From assembly GCF_013314895.1 (NCBI RefSeq), contig NZ_JABTYE010000007.1, positions 1 through 64,000 on the forward strand: a DNA stretch of 64,000 nt, written 5' to 3'. Source of the DNA: Cupriavidus gilardii. Its GTDB lineage: Bacteria; Pseudomonadota; Gammaproteobacteria; Burkholderiales; Burkholderiaceae. This document shows positions 45,121-53,837 of this stretch, in pieces. The stretch's first letter is position 1; each line of letters opens with the position of its first letter. The translations under genes were made by a program, and so were the position numbers. The notes beneath the pieces are model-generated. The model saw nothing but the letters and a program-made list of their open reading frames with translations, did not search any database and was not told the origin of the DNA.

Positions 45121-47832
45121 ATGCAGCGCTCTGAACGCAGGCTGTGCGGTCTGATGTCGTGCGGCTGCCTGCTGTGGGCGGCGCTGGTCGCGGCCCAGCT
45201 TGGCCGCACCCACACGGGACGCGACGATACCGCAGCCGTGCGCGAGCTGCTCGCCGACACGCTGACCGGGGCCGAACGGCGCTGGCTGGCCGCGCATCCG
45301 GTGGTGCGCTACAGCGCGTCCCCGATCGGCGGGCCGATGGTCTTCGTCGGCACCGGCGGACATGCCGCCGGTATCGCCGTACAGGCCCTGGAGCAGGTCG
45401 GACGTATCACCGGCTTGCGCTTCGAACCGGTCTGGCAGCAAGACGCCGCAGCACGCGAAGCGGCCCTGCACAACGGCTCGGTGCTGCTGGTCCCCGCGTT
45501 GGCGACCGATTCGTCCGCGGCGGCGGATGCCGGGGCGATACGCGAAGCCGGACGCAGGGCGCAGCGGTTGCAACCGTCGCTGCCCTATCTGATCACGCCC
45601 TGGGTCATCATCACCCACGCCGCCAACGGCGCGATTCGCGATGCCAGCGGGCTGACCGGCATGCGCATTGCCGTGCGCCGCGGCAGCCGCGGCCTGGCGG
45701 AGCGGCTCGCGCAAGTGCCCAACGCGACCATCATCCGCACCAGCTCCAATACCGAGGCCTACCGCATGGTCGCGCATGGCCAGGCGGACGCCGCCGTCGA
45801 CACGCTGACATGCGCGCGCTACATGGTCCGGCGCGCCTTTGCGCCACGCCTGCGCGTGGCCGGCCAGTTGGGGCCGCCGCCGGCCGCAATCGGCTTCGGC
45901 GTCTCGCCCGCGGCGCCACAGCTGCGCATGATCCTGAACAAGGCGCTGGCTGCCATCCCGCCCATGCACTGGGACGCGCTGCAGGCCGACTGGGCGTCGT
46001 CGGAACCGACGCCGGCCGGGCCGCGGGCGGCGGTGCCGGCGCCGGAGCCGGCGTCCCACGGACGTCGGCCCTGGCTGCTGACCTGCTCGCTCGGCACCAT
46101 GCTTTGGATGACGGCAATGGGCGCGTGCGCCGTCGCCCTGCATCGACACGGCCGGCGTATCGCGCGCGCCGCCAGCACGCTGCACCGGCGCCTCGGCGGC
46201 ACGCGCGCCGCAAGCCGGCGCAGCGCCGCCCGCCTGCGGCCTTCGGCGGACGCTGCCCACCGCACTGCCTTGCCCCGTCCTTCCGCATCGGTTGGCACAT
46301 CGGCTGGCATATCGGCCGCCACAGCGGCCGGCGCATCGGCTGGCACATCGCCCGGAGCAGATCGACTAAGCCTGCTCGCCACGATCTGCCATGAAATCCG
46401 TACGCCGATGCACGCGGTGATCGGCATCCTCGACCTGCTCAAGCACAAGACCGCCATCCATGGCGAGGCGCGCCACTACATCGACACGGCGCACGACTGC
46501 GCCAAATCGCTGGTGGCGCTGGTTGGCGATCTGCTGGACATGGCCAGGCTCGAGGCCGGCCGGATGGAAATCCGGCCCGAGCCGGTCCAGCTCGATACGC
46601 TGCTGCGGCAATGGGTCCATGCGTTTCGGCCACTGGCGGCCTCGCGCGGTCTGCGCATCCGGCTGCAGCTCGGGCCGCTGCAGGCGCGGCGCCATCGGGC
46701 CGATCCGCAACGGCTGCGGCAGGTCGTCGGCAATCTGCTGAGCAATGCGATCAAGTTCAGCGGACATGGCGACATCACGGTGAAGCTGGAGAGCGGGGGC
46801 GAGGACGCCAATCGGGAAACCGTACGCATCGTGGTGCGCGACCGCGGACCGGGCATCGCCGCGGATCAGATGCCGCGACTGTTCGAGCCCTTCTACCGGG
46901 CGGCCGAAGCCGGCGCGACCAGCGGCACCGGCCTTGGCCTGTCGATCTCGCGGCAGCTTGCCCGCCAGATGGGCGGCGACCTCGAACTGATCAGCCGGCC
47001 GGGCCACGGCACCACCGCGCTGCTGACGCTGACGCTGCCGGCGGAGGCCTGCGCCGGACGCGCGCTGCGGAGCACCAGCCATCAGACGGCCGCGCGCCGG
47101 CCCGCCGTCGCGCCGCTGCACAAGGGCTATTGCGCGCTGATCGTCGACGACCATCCGGCAGGCAGGATGCTGCTGGCGCGCCAGTTGCGGCATCTGGGCG
47201 TGGAGGCGGTCGGTACCGGCGATGCGCACGACGCGCTGGTGCGGTGTGCGGCGTCGGATCCCGCCTTCGATCTGGTGATTCTCGACTGCAATATGCCCGG
47301 CATGGACGGCTTCACGCTGGCGCGCAAGCTGCGCGCGCAGGAGCGGGCGCTGGCACGGCCGCGCGTGCCGGTGCTCGGCTACAGCGCCGACGCGCGGCCG
47401 CATAACCGCGAGCAGGCGCTGGCGGCCGGCATGGACGATTGCCTGTTCAAGCCGATCGATCTCGACACGCTCGGGCGCGCATTGCAACACTGGCTGGGCG
47501 AGCCCCCGGCTGGCCGATGTCCTTCGACGGCATTCGCCGCGGAGCCCATCGCGCTTGCCCCGGACGCGGCGGTACGGGCTGCCTTGCTGGCCGGCAACAC
47601 GGCGGACCTGGCCGCCCTGCGCGTCGCAGTGGCGCGCGCCGACTGGCAGGCCGCACACGCGCTCGCGCACCGGATCAAGGGCGCCGCGCGGATGGTATCG
47701 GCCGATGCCGTCGCGGCGGGCTGCGAGGCCCTGGAGGCGGCGTGCCGCGACGGCGATGCCGGCGCCGTGGCGGCGGCGATGGCGCAACTGGTGCCGGCGC
47801 TGGCGCGGTGGGCCAGAACGCTGTCGCGCTGA
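45121..47832 (+). CDS. BvgS/EvgS-like hybrid sensor histidine kinase
   Basis: This 903-residue unorthodox kinase has a signal-anchor (about 5-25), one periplasmic Venus-flytrap (SBP_bac_3) domain (about 45-300, starting TGAERRWLAAHPVVRYSA), a second membrane helix (about 318-342), an Ala/Ser/Gly-rich linker, HisKA with H424 in CHEIRTPM, HATPase (DRGPGIA, GTGLGLSIS), a receiver domain with D722 in LDCNMPGMDG, and an Hpt domain with H850 in HRIKGAA. This is the four-step phosphorelay of BvgS and EvgS, with one flytrap instead of two and no PAS domain. The ATG at 45121 is chosen; an in-frame ATG at 45013 exists. The partner regulator follows. Confidence 0.93.
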   Translation: MQRSERRLCGLMSCGCLLWAALVAAQLGRTHTGRDDTAAVRELLADTLTGAERRWLAAHPVVRYSASPIGGPMVFVGTGGHAAGIAVQALEQVGRITGLRFEPVWQQDAAAREAALHNGSVLLVPALATDSSAAADAGAIREAGRRAQRLQPSLPYLITPWVIITHAANGAIRDASGLTGMRIAVRRGSRGLAERLAQVPNATIIRTSSNTEAYRMVAHGQADAAVDTLTCARYMVRRAFAPRLRVAGQLGPPPAAIGFGVSPAAPQLRMILNKALAAIPPMHWDALQADWASSEPTPAGPRAAVPAPEPASHGRRPWLLTCSLGTMLWMTAMGACAVALHRHGRRIARAASTLHRRLGGTRAASRRSAARLRPSADAAHRTALPRPSASVGTSAGISAATAAGASAGTSPGADRLSLLATICHEIRTPMHAVIGILDLLKHKTAIHGEARHYIDTAHDCAKSLVALVGDLLDMARLEAGRMEIRPEPVQLDTLLRQWVHAFRPLAASRGLRIRLQLGPLQARRHRADPQRLRQVVGNLLSNAIKFSGHGDITVKLESGGEDANRETVRIVVRDRGPGIAADQMPRLFEPFYRAAEAGATSGTGLGLSISRQLARQMGGDLELISRPGHGTTALLTLTLPAEACAGRALRSTSHQTAARRPAVAPLHKGYCALIVDDHPAGRMLLARQLRHLGVEAVGTGDAHDALVRCAASDPAFDLVILDCNMPGMDGFTLARKLRAQERALARPRVPVLGYSADARPHNREQALAAGMDDCLFKPIDLDTLGRALQHWLGEPPAGRCPSTAFAAEPIALAPDAAVRAALLAGNTADLAALRVAVARADWQAAHALAHRIKGAARMVSADAVAAGCEALEAACRDGDAGAVAAAMAQLVPALARWARTLSR

Positions 47833-48184
47833 GCCAGGCCGCTCGCCTCGCGTGAGTGCGCACCAGCCCTCGTCCCGGATCGCGTTTTGAGACTCCTCTT
47901 ATCCTCCTGCCCGCCCTTGCCCGCTAATCTGGCCGGGCATTGCAGCGCTTTCCGACTATTTCCCGTTTTTGGTCTGGGGGTGGGCATGCGCGCTGTCGCT
48001 GTGTCGGGCCGCTTTGTTGTTGTGTCCGTTCCTCCATCGTGTCACCGGCTTCCCGATACAGATTTGACGCGCTTTGCGCCGCACGGCATTTGCCGGGCGG
48101 CGCTTCTTTTCCGATGGACCGCACGCCCCTGGCACCAGCCGCACATTGCGATGCTGCTCGGCAAGCGGGCGGAGGAGCAATGGC
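47833..48184. other. Gap between kinase and response regulator
   Basis: This 352-bp gap without a supported gene contains T-rich patches (TATTTCCCGTTTTTGG near 47958) and several in-frame Cys/Arg-rich starts of no family character. The regulator may have its own promoter here. I see no repeat or hairpin of note. Confidence 0.35.
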
Positions 48185-48856
48185 ATGGCACTGAACATCG
48201 TAGTCGCGGACGACCATCCCGCGATTTCCCTGGCGATCCGCAGCGTTCTGCAGGGGCACGCCGGCTGGCAGGTCTGCGCCGACGTGACGACGCCCGAGGC
48301 ACTGTTTCGCGCCATCGCAACGTGTACGCCCGACGTCGTAGTCACCGACTACCATATGCCCGGCGGCCAGGCCAAGGATGGATTGCGGATGCTCGGCCAG
48401 ATGCGCCGGCAGCATCCCCAGATGCGCGTCGTGGTGCTGACGATGATGACCAACCCGCTGATCCTGCGGGCGATCGTCGAAGTACCGGTGCAGGGCATCC
48501 TGCTGAAGGATTCGCCGCTCGACGAGCTGGTCCATACCCTCGTCCAGGTCGAGCGCGGCCAGACCTATATCGGCAAATCGGCGGCGCGCATCCTGGCCGA
48601 ATCGAGTGCGCGCTACCCCTGTCCGGAGGAGCGCGCCGGCATCGGCAGTCTGTCGGTGCGGGAAACGGAAGTGCTGCGGCTCTATCTGAGCGGCAAGTCG
48701 GTGACGCAGATCGCCACGGCGCTAAGCCGCAGCGTCAAGACGATCAGTCGGCAGAAGAACTGCGCGATGCAGAAATTGGGGGCCAGCAACGACAGGGAAC
48801 TGTTCGACTTTGCCGCCCGCCAGGATTTGATGCTGCCGCGGCCGTCGGCGGGTTAG
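48185..48856 (+). CDS. LuxR/FixJ-type response regulator (BvgA/EvgA-like)
   Basis: This 223-residue regulator has a receiver domain with acidic pair D9-D10 and phosphoacceptor D55 in VVVTDYHMPGG, a conserved Lys in LLKDSP, and a C-terminal LuxR helix-turn-helix (LSVRETEVLRLYLSGKSVTQIATALSRSVKTISRQKNCAMQKL). The order and length match BvgA/EvgA. GGAGG lies five bases before the ATG. It is the natural partner of the upstream hybrid kinase, separated by 352 bp and in the same direction. The regulon is unknown. Confidence 0.92.
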   Translation: MALNIVVADDHPAISLAIRSVLQGHAGWQVCADVTTPEALFRAIATCTPDVVVTDYHMPGGQAKDGLRMLGQMRRQHPQMRVVVLTMMTNPLILRAIVEVPVQGILLKDSPLDELVHTLVQVERGQTYIGKSAARILAESSARYPCPEERAGIGSLSVRETEVLRLYLSGKSVTQIATALSRSVKTISRQKNCAMQKLGASNDRELFDFAARQDLMLPRPSAG

Positions 48857-48884
48857 CCGACGGCGCACGGCTGGAGGATCCGTC

Positions 48885-50405
48885 TTATTCGGCGGAGCGC
48901 GGCGCCGCGATGACCGGCGACACGGCGGGTTCGCCGCCATCCTGATCGTCGCCCGGGCGGCGCTGCTTGGCACCGGCTGCGCGCTGCTCCCAGAAGACCG
49001 CGTTATCGATGCCCAGCGGGCCGGGCACGAAATTCGGATCAAGGCCCTGCCGCTTCTGCGCCTCGTAGTCGCGCAGCGCCTTCAGCGCGGGCTTCTGCAG
49101 GATCACGATCGCCACGATGTTGAGCCACGCCATCAGGCCGACGCCGATATCGCCCAGCGCCCAGGCCAGCGTCGCGGTGCGCACGCAGCCGTAAAGCGTG
49201 GCGGCCAGGATCGCGATCTTCAGCAGAAACACCATCCACGGGCGGTGAATCTTGCGGTTGATGTACGCGACGTTGGTTTCGGCGATGTAGTAGTAGGCGA
49301 CGATGGTCGTGAACGCGAAGAAGAATAGCGCGATCGCGACGAAGGCGGCGCCGAAGCCCGGCAGCACGCTTTCGACCGCATGCTGGGTGAAGCCCGGACC
49401 TGCTTCCACACCGGCCAGGCCAGAGTGCAGGGCTTCCTTGGCGGGACCGACCACGTTGTAGGCGCCGGTGATCAGGATCATGAAGGCCGTCGCCGAGCAG
49501 ACGAACAGCGTGTCGACATAGATCGAGAATGCCTGCACCAGACCTTGCTTGGCCGGATGCGACACCTCGGCTGCCGCCGACGGATGCGGGCCGGTACCCT
49601 GACCGGCTTCGTTCGAGTAGACGCCGCGCTTGACGCCCCACTGGATCGCCAGACCGAGCACCGCGCCGAAGGCCGACTCCAGGCCGAAGGCGCTACGCAG
49701 GATCAGGCTGATGACTTCGGGCAGCTTGCCGATATTGAGCGCGATGATCACGCAGGCCACCAGGATGTAGCCCAGCGCCATGAACGGCACCACGATCTCG
49801 GCGAACTTGGCGATACGCTTGACGCCGCCGAGGATGATCAGGCCCAGCAGGATCACCAGCACCGCGCCGGTTACCGCCGGCTCGACGCCGAACGAATTGG
49901 CCATGCCGGCCGCGATGCTGTTCGACTGCACGCCGGGCATCAGCACGCCGCAGGCCAGGATCGTCGCCAGCGCGAAAATCCAGGCGTACCACTTGGTGCC
50001 CAGTCCTTTCTCGATGTAGTAAGCCGGGCCGCCGCGATACTGGCCGTCCACCTCTTCCTTGTAGATCTGCGCCAGCGTCGATTCCACGAACGCCGTGCTG
50101 GCGCCGAGGAAGGCCATCACCCACATCCAGAACACCGCGCCCGGACCGCCGAAGGTAATGGCGGTCGCCACGCCAGCGATATTGCCGGTGCCGACCCGTC
50201 CCGACAACGACATCGCCAGGGCCTGGAAGGAGCTGACGCCCTGCGCCGAGGACTTGCCGTCCAGCATCAGGCGGATCATGCCGAAGAAGTGGCGCACCTG
50301 GGCGAATCGAGTGCGAATGGAGAAATACAGACCGACGCCCAGGCACAGATAGATCAGTGCCGAGCTCCAGATGATGCCGTTGACGGCATCGACAATTTCG
50401 TTCAT
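48885..50405 (-). CDS. AGCS-family sodium:alanine/glycine symporter
   Basis: This 506-residue membrane protein takes up alanine or glycine with sodium. Signatures are SGRVGTGNIAGVATAITFGGPG near residue 70, RGGPAYYIEKGLG near residue 125 and NEAGQGTGPHPSAAAEVSHP near residue 267, the strongest AGCS marker. A 50-residue hydrophilic tail follows the last helix. It is a single gene, convergent with the response regulator. I looked for a glycine riboswitch ahead of it and did not find one. Confidence 0.94.
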   Translation of the reverse strand: MNEIVDAVNGIIWSSALIYLCLGVGLYFSIRTRFAQVRHFFGMIRLMLDGKSSAQGVSSFQALAMSLSGRVGTGNIAGVATAITFGGPGAVFWMWVMAFLGASTAFVESTLAQIYKEEVDGQYRGGPAYYIEKGLGTKWYAWIFALATILACGVLMPGVQSNSIAAGMANSFGVEPAVTGAVLVILLGLIILGGVKRIAKFAEIVVPFMALGYILVACVIIALNIGKLPEVISLILRSAFGLESAFGAVLGLAIQWGVKRGVYSNEAGQGTGPHPSAAAEVSHPAKQGLVQAFSIYVDTLFVCSATAFMILITGAYNVVGPAKEALHSGLAGVEAGPGFTQHAVESVLPGFGAAFVAIALFFFAFTTIVAYYYIAETNVAYINRKIHRPWMVFLLKIAILAATLYGCVRTATLAWALGDIGVGLMAWLNIVAIVILQKPALKALRDYEAQKRQGLDPNFVPGPLGIDNAVFWEQRAAGAKQRRPGDDQDGGEPAVSPVIAAPRSAE

Positions 50406-50811
50406 GGCGAATCTCCGAGTCGGGTTCGGGCGAGATGGTGCCCGTCATGTCGACGGTCGAGGTGCCCCGGGGTCGAGGCAAAACCGCCCCCCTGGAAAAA
50501 GGCGTAACCATACCGCAACCGATCGTTATCTCCCCACCTAGGGAGAACCCGAATTCGTCGTCCGAAACGGCGCCTGGCGCGTTGTGGGATGCAGGATCGT
50601 GCACCACGAGCGGGCATGATCGGCAGGGTCGCAAGCCGCCGGAATTGTGTCGCCGGGAAACAAAAGTCGGCACTGACAGGCGGTTTTTACGTCACCGAAC
50701 CACAAGTTACAGAACTGTTTCATGTTGTCGCCGCCGAGGCCGGCCGCAGGCCCGATCGTGCGTCGTAACCTGAACGCTCCCCTACCGCTCCGATGGATGC
50801 AGAGGAATTTC
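50406..50811. other. Divergent gap between AGCS symporter and HAD-like gene
   Basis: This 406-bp gap holds a short palindrome, TCTCCC and GGGAGA-type arms around ACCTA, at about 50528-50545, and an AT-rich block at 50650-50730 that probably carries the promoter of the plus-strand gene. AGAGGAA at 50801-50807 is its ribosome binding site. No gene was found. Confidence 0.4.
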
Positions 50812-51399
50812 ATGTCTGAACGATTGATCATGCTCGACGTGCCCGGGGTGCTGTTCTCCGAGCGCTCCGCCGCACGGCTCGGCGGCAAACCGGAGACCGG
50901 CACGGTGCGCGAACTGCGCCTGTTCGATCCGGTCGCACTGGGCTTCGTACGGCGGCTGTTCGGCCTCGCCGGCGCCCGCGTGGTGATGCCGCATGCCTGG
51001 GGCGCGAGCGCCCGTGCAGCGCTGGTGCAACAGCTGGACCTGCAGGTGGAGGCCTTCGCGCCGGCCGCCGCTGGCGGCTTCGGCGCGGAAGTCGCGGCCT
51101 ACCTCGCCGCGACGCGCCCGACTCCGCAGAACTACGTGGTGCTGACCGCCGATGCCGCTTCCGTCGACGCGTCGCTGCAGCCCCGGCTGATCGCACTGGA
51201 CCCGGCCAAGGGGCTGACGCTGGACGACTTCAAGCAGGCGCTGGACCTGCTGGGCGTGGCCTGCCCCAATGGCATGTACCCGCCGACGCAGCCCGATCCG
51301 CGCCTGCAGGCACGCCTGCAGCAGCTGCGGCGCGCCGCGCGCCATGGCGCCCTCCCCGGACTGGTGCCCTCGCCGCTGACCGAGCCCGCGCACGCCTGA
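50812..51399 (+). CDS. Degenerate HAD-fold protein (Swiss-army-knife type)
   Basis: This 195-residue protein follows the layout of the HAD domain in Swiss-army-knife RNA-repair proteins: ERLIMLDVPGVLFSE at the start (normally DxDGVL), GARVVMPHAWGASAR in the middle, NYVVLTADAASVDASLQPRLI (normally a VLDDD stretch), and DPAKGLTLDDFKQALDLLG at the end. The second catalytic Asp is Pro, and the later Asp pair is lost, so phosphatase activity is unlikely. It stands alone. The family call rests on pattern, not on a search. Confidence 0.55.
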   Translation: MSERLIMLDVPGVLFSERSAARLGGKPETGTVRELRLFDPVALGFVRRLFGLAGARVVMPHAWGASARAALVQQLDLQVEAFAPAAAGGFGAEVAAYLAATRPTPQNYVVLTADAASVDASLQPRLIALDPAKGLTLDDFKQALDLLGVACPNGMYPPTQPDPRLQARLQQLRRAARHGALPGLVPSPLTEPAHA

Positions 51400-51480
51400 C
51401 CTGGGCCCGCGCCTGGCCGTCTTCCGTCGGGATCGGCCCGCATAGGCAATCCCGCCCCCCCGTCTGCATAATGTGGCGGC

Positions 51481-52446
51481 ATGAACGAGGGGGCGGAGAT
51501 GACAACAGCCGCGCTGGCTGACCGACGCGGCATCCACTGGCAACGCGGCTGGCCGCGGCATCTGCCCGCCATCCTGGCCGCGGTCTGGGGCCTGAGTTCG
51601 CACGCGCAGTCCGCCGCCCCGCCGGACGCCTCCGCACCGTCCGCTGCCCCGTCCGCTGCCCCGTACGCTTCCCCGTCCGCTGCTCGGACGCCCGCCGAGA
51701 CCGCCAGCGCCCCTCCCGTCTGCCAGGCGCCCTGGTTCCGCGGCGGTGCCCGCGCGCAACTCGAGGCCGACGGCCAGATGCCAATGTCGATCACCATGAC
51801 GGTGCGCCATCCCGGCCCCGTGCCGGGCGGCTGCGCGGCCTGGCTCGACATCCACTCGAAGTCCGCGCTGGCGGCGATGATGGGCCCGCCGGTGGTCATG
51901 GATCAGATGCACCGGCTGACGCTGGTCCGCGATACGGGTTCGGCCAACGGCCGGATCAGCAGCCAGCACGCCACCATCAATGCGCAGGCGCGCTATGCCC
52001 GGCTGTTCGGCGAGGCCTCGTTCGAAGGCACCGGACTGTTGTCCTATGCCGGCCACGAGATCCGCGAGGGCGGCATACTGCCCGGCGAATCGCTGCACTC
52101 GAGCGCCAGCCTGCAGATCAACAGCCTGCATTCGGGAGAAGCGGTGACGACCATCCGCGTGCCCCGCGCGTCGATCCACATCAGCGAACGGCGGGTCGGC
52201 CGCAGGCAACAGATCGACACGCCGCTGGGCCGCCGCGAATGCCTGCCCATCCGGTATGACAAGCAGGCCTCGCTCGGCGAGGTCCATATCGGCGACGATG
52301 TCGAACGGCCCGACCCCTACAACATGACGGTGACCGACTGGTACTGCCCCAGCGAAGCCTTCGTGTTGCGCACGGAAATCCGCCAGGGCGATCAACAGCA
52401 GGTCATCGAAACCACGGCGATCGGCATGCCGGAGGCCGGGCAGTAG
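51481..52446 (+). CDS. Secreted protein of unknown function with Ala/Pro/Ser linker
   Basis: This 321-residue protein is not recognised. An atypical signal segment (WPRHLPAILAAVWGLSSHAQS) ends near residue 43. It is followed by an Ala/Pro/Ser linker from a 12-bp DNA repeat (GTCCGCTGCCCC-like, about 51639-51690). The folded part has CQAPWFRGGA and later GGCAAW, RRECLPIRYD and DWYCPSEAF, four cysteines that may form disulphides. The pattern LPIRYDKQASLGEV...TVTDWYCP suggests a beta-rich domain. It is convergent with hmp. Confidence 0.65.
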   Translation: MNEGAEMTTAALADRRGIHWQRGWPRHLPAILAAVWGLSSHAQSAAPPDASAPSAAPSAAPYASPSAARTPAETASAPPVCQAPWFRGGARAQLEADGQMPMSITMTVRHPGPVPGGCAAWLDIHSKSALAAMMGPPVVMDQMHRLTLVRDTGSANGRISSQHATINAQARYARLFGEASFEGTGLLSYAGHEIREGGILPGESLHSSASLQINSLHSGEAVTTIRVPRASIHISERRVGRRQQIDTPLGRRECLPIRYDKQASLGEVHIGDDVERPDPYNMTVTDWYCPSEAFVLRTEIRQGDQQQVIETTAIGMPEAGQ

Positions 52447-52482
52447 CGCTGCCGACCGCCGGCTCGTTCCACTTCACGGCGC

Positions 52483-53670
52483 TCAAGCCGCCTGCAGGTC
52501 TTCCAGCGGCCCGAAGAATTCGAAGCGCAGCCGTTCCGGCGGGATGCCCAGCGCGCGCCCGTCGGCATAGACCGAGCGCATGAAGGGCTTGGGTCCCAGC
52601 AGGTAGAGGTCGACGTCGCGATCGGCCGGCAGTCGGCTCGCCAGCAGTTCGCGCGTGACGAAGCCGACAGCGTGGGGCGCGTCCCCTTCGCGCGGCGTGT
52701 CGTAGACGTAGCAAACGCTCACATTGGCATGGTTGCTGGCGATGACGTCGACCCGCTTGCGGAAGGCATGCACGCCGCCGTGCCGCGCGGCATGGATGAA
52801 ATGGACCTGCCGGCCGGCCGGCGCCGCCGCCTCGAGCATGCTGATCGCCGGCGTGATGCCGACCCCGCCGGTCACCAGCAACAGCGGCCGGTCGTTGGCC
52901 GCCTGCTCCAGCACGAAGTCGCCGCAAGGCTGCAGCGCCTGCAGCACATCGCCCACGGCGGCGTGGTCGTGCAGCCAGTTCGACGCGCGGCCGCCCGGCT
53001 CGCGCTTGACGCTGATCCGGTACCACGGCTTGCCGGGGGCATCCGACAGCGAGTAATGGCGACGGGTCGGCGCACCGTCGATGGTCAACAGCAGCGTCAG
53101 GTACTGGCCGGGCCGGAAGGCCGGCAACGTGCCGCCATCGGCCGGTTCCAGGTAGAACGAGGTGATGATCTCGCTCTCCTGCACCTTGCGGGCGATGCGC
53201 AGGCCGCGCGTGCCGCGCCAGCCGCCTGGCTGGGCGGCATTGTCGCGATAGACCGCCTCCTCGGCATCGATCAGGATCTTTGCCAGCACGCCATAGGCCT
53301 CGCCCCAGGCGCCGACGATGTCGTCGGTCGCCGCTTCGCCCAGCACGTCGCGGATGGCCTGCAACAGGCAGCCGCCGACGATCGGGTAATGCTCGGGCTG
53401 GACACCCAGCGCGGCGTGCTTCTGCACGATGCGCGGCAACGCGCCGGCCAGCGCGTCGAGCTGGTCGATATGGCTGGCGAGGGCCAGCACCGCGCCGGCC
53501 AGGGCGCGTGCCTGCGTGCCTTGGACCTGGTGGGCTTCGTTGAAGAACGCCTTCAGCTCCGGATGCCGGGTCAGCAACAGCCGATAGAAGTGCTGGGTGA
53601 TCGCTTCGCCGTGCTGCTTCAGCACGGGCACCGTGGCCTTGACCAGCGCGATGGTATTCGGGGACAGCAT
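52483..53670 (-). CDS. hmp: Flavohemoglobin, nitric oxide dioxygenase
   Basis: This 395-residue cytoplasmic enzyme converts NO to nitrate with NADH and oxygen. The globin part has Y29 and Q53 on the distal side and proximal H85 in QKHAALG. The reductase part has the FAD motif RRHYSLSDAP, the NAD motif LVTGGVGITP and the C-terminal FEFFGPLEDL. Length matches E. coli Hmp. The ATG at 53670 follows GAGGAG. It is divergent from norR and preceded by a sigma-54-type promoter match, so NO-dependent induction by NorR is expected. Confidence 0.96.
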   Translation of the reverse strand: MLSPNTIALVKATVPVLKQHGEAITQHFYRLLLTRHPELKAFFNEAHQVQGTQARALAGAVLALASHIDQLDALAGALPRIVQKHAALGVQPEHYPIVGGCLLQAIRDVLGEAATDDIVGAWGEAYGVLAKILIDAEEAVYRDNAAQPGGWRGTRGLRIARKVQESEIITSFYLEPADGGTLPAFRPGQYLTLLLTIDGAPTRRHYSLSDAPGKPWYRISVKREPGGRASNWLHDHAAVGDVLQALQPCGDFVLEQAANDRPLLLVTGGVGITPAISMLEAAAPAGRQVHFIHAARHGGVHAFRKRVDVIASNHANVSVCYVYDTPREGDAPHAVGFVTRELLASRLPADRDVDLYLLGPKPFMRSVYADGRALGIPPERLRFEFFGPLEDLQAA

Positions 53671-53712
53671 GGAAACGCTCCTCTGATGGACGTCGATGGG
53701 TATCGAAGTCAT

Positions 53713-53729
53713 ATCAAGCGGCGTGCCAG
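53713..53729 (-). promoter_or_regulatory. Sigma-54 (-24/-12) promoter candidate for hmp
   Basis: Read on the minus strand the sequence is CTGGCACGCCGCTTGAT. It matches TGGCACG-N4-TTGCW completely at -24 and at TTG; the C of the -12 GC is A here. Transcription would begin near 53701, giving about a 30-base leader to the hmp start. Confidence 0.65.
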
Positions 53730-53780
53730 CGCGACTACCGGCGCAAGCCCTTGATTTCCATGGCACCATGTCGGCCAGTT

Positions 53781-53837
53781 GTCTGAATGACCACGATCGT
53801 TCCGTGGTCCAAAGGACTACACTGGTGTCCATATGAC
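53781..53837. promoter_or_regulatory. Three GT-N7-AC NorR-type enhancer sites
   Basis: GTCTGAATGAC (53781-53791), GTCCAAAGGAC (53807-53817) and GTCCATATGAC (53827-53837) each fit the GT-N7-AC core known for NorR enhancers. The second is a perfect palindrome and the third spans the norR start codon. Centres are 26 and 20 bp apart, and the nearest site is about 50 bp upstream of the hmp -24 element. A further symmetric GACCAC-N9-GTGGTC lies at 53789-53809. The site assignment follows the literature pattern; binding is inferred. Confidence 0.7.

Noticed and set aside
50406..50811. Possible glycine riboswitch ahead of the AGCS symporter
   Set aside because: Read on the minus strand, the leader lacks the conserved glycine aptamer core; only a short unrelated palindrome is present.
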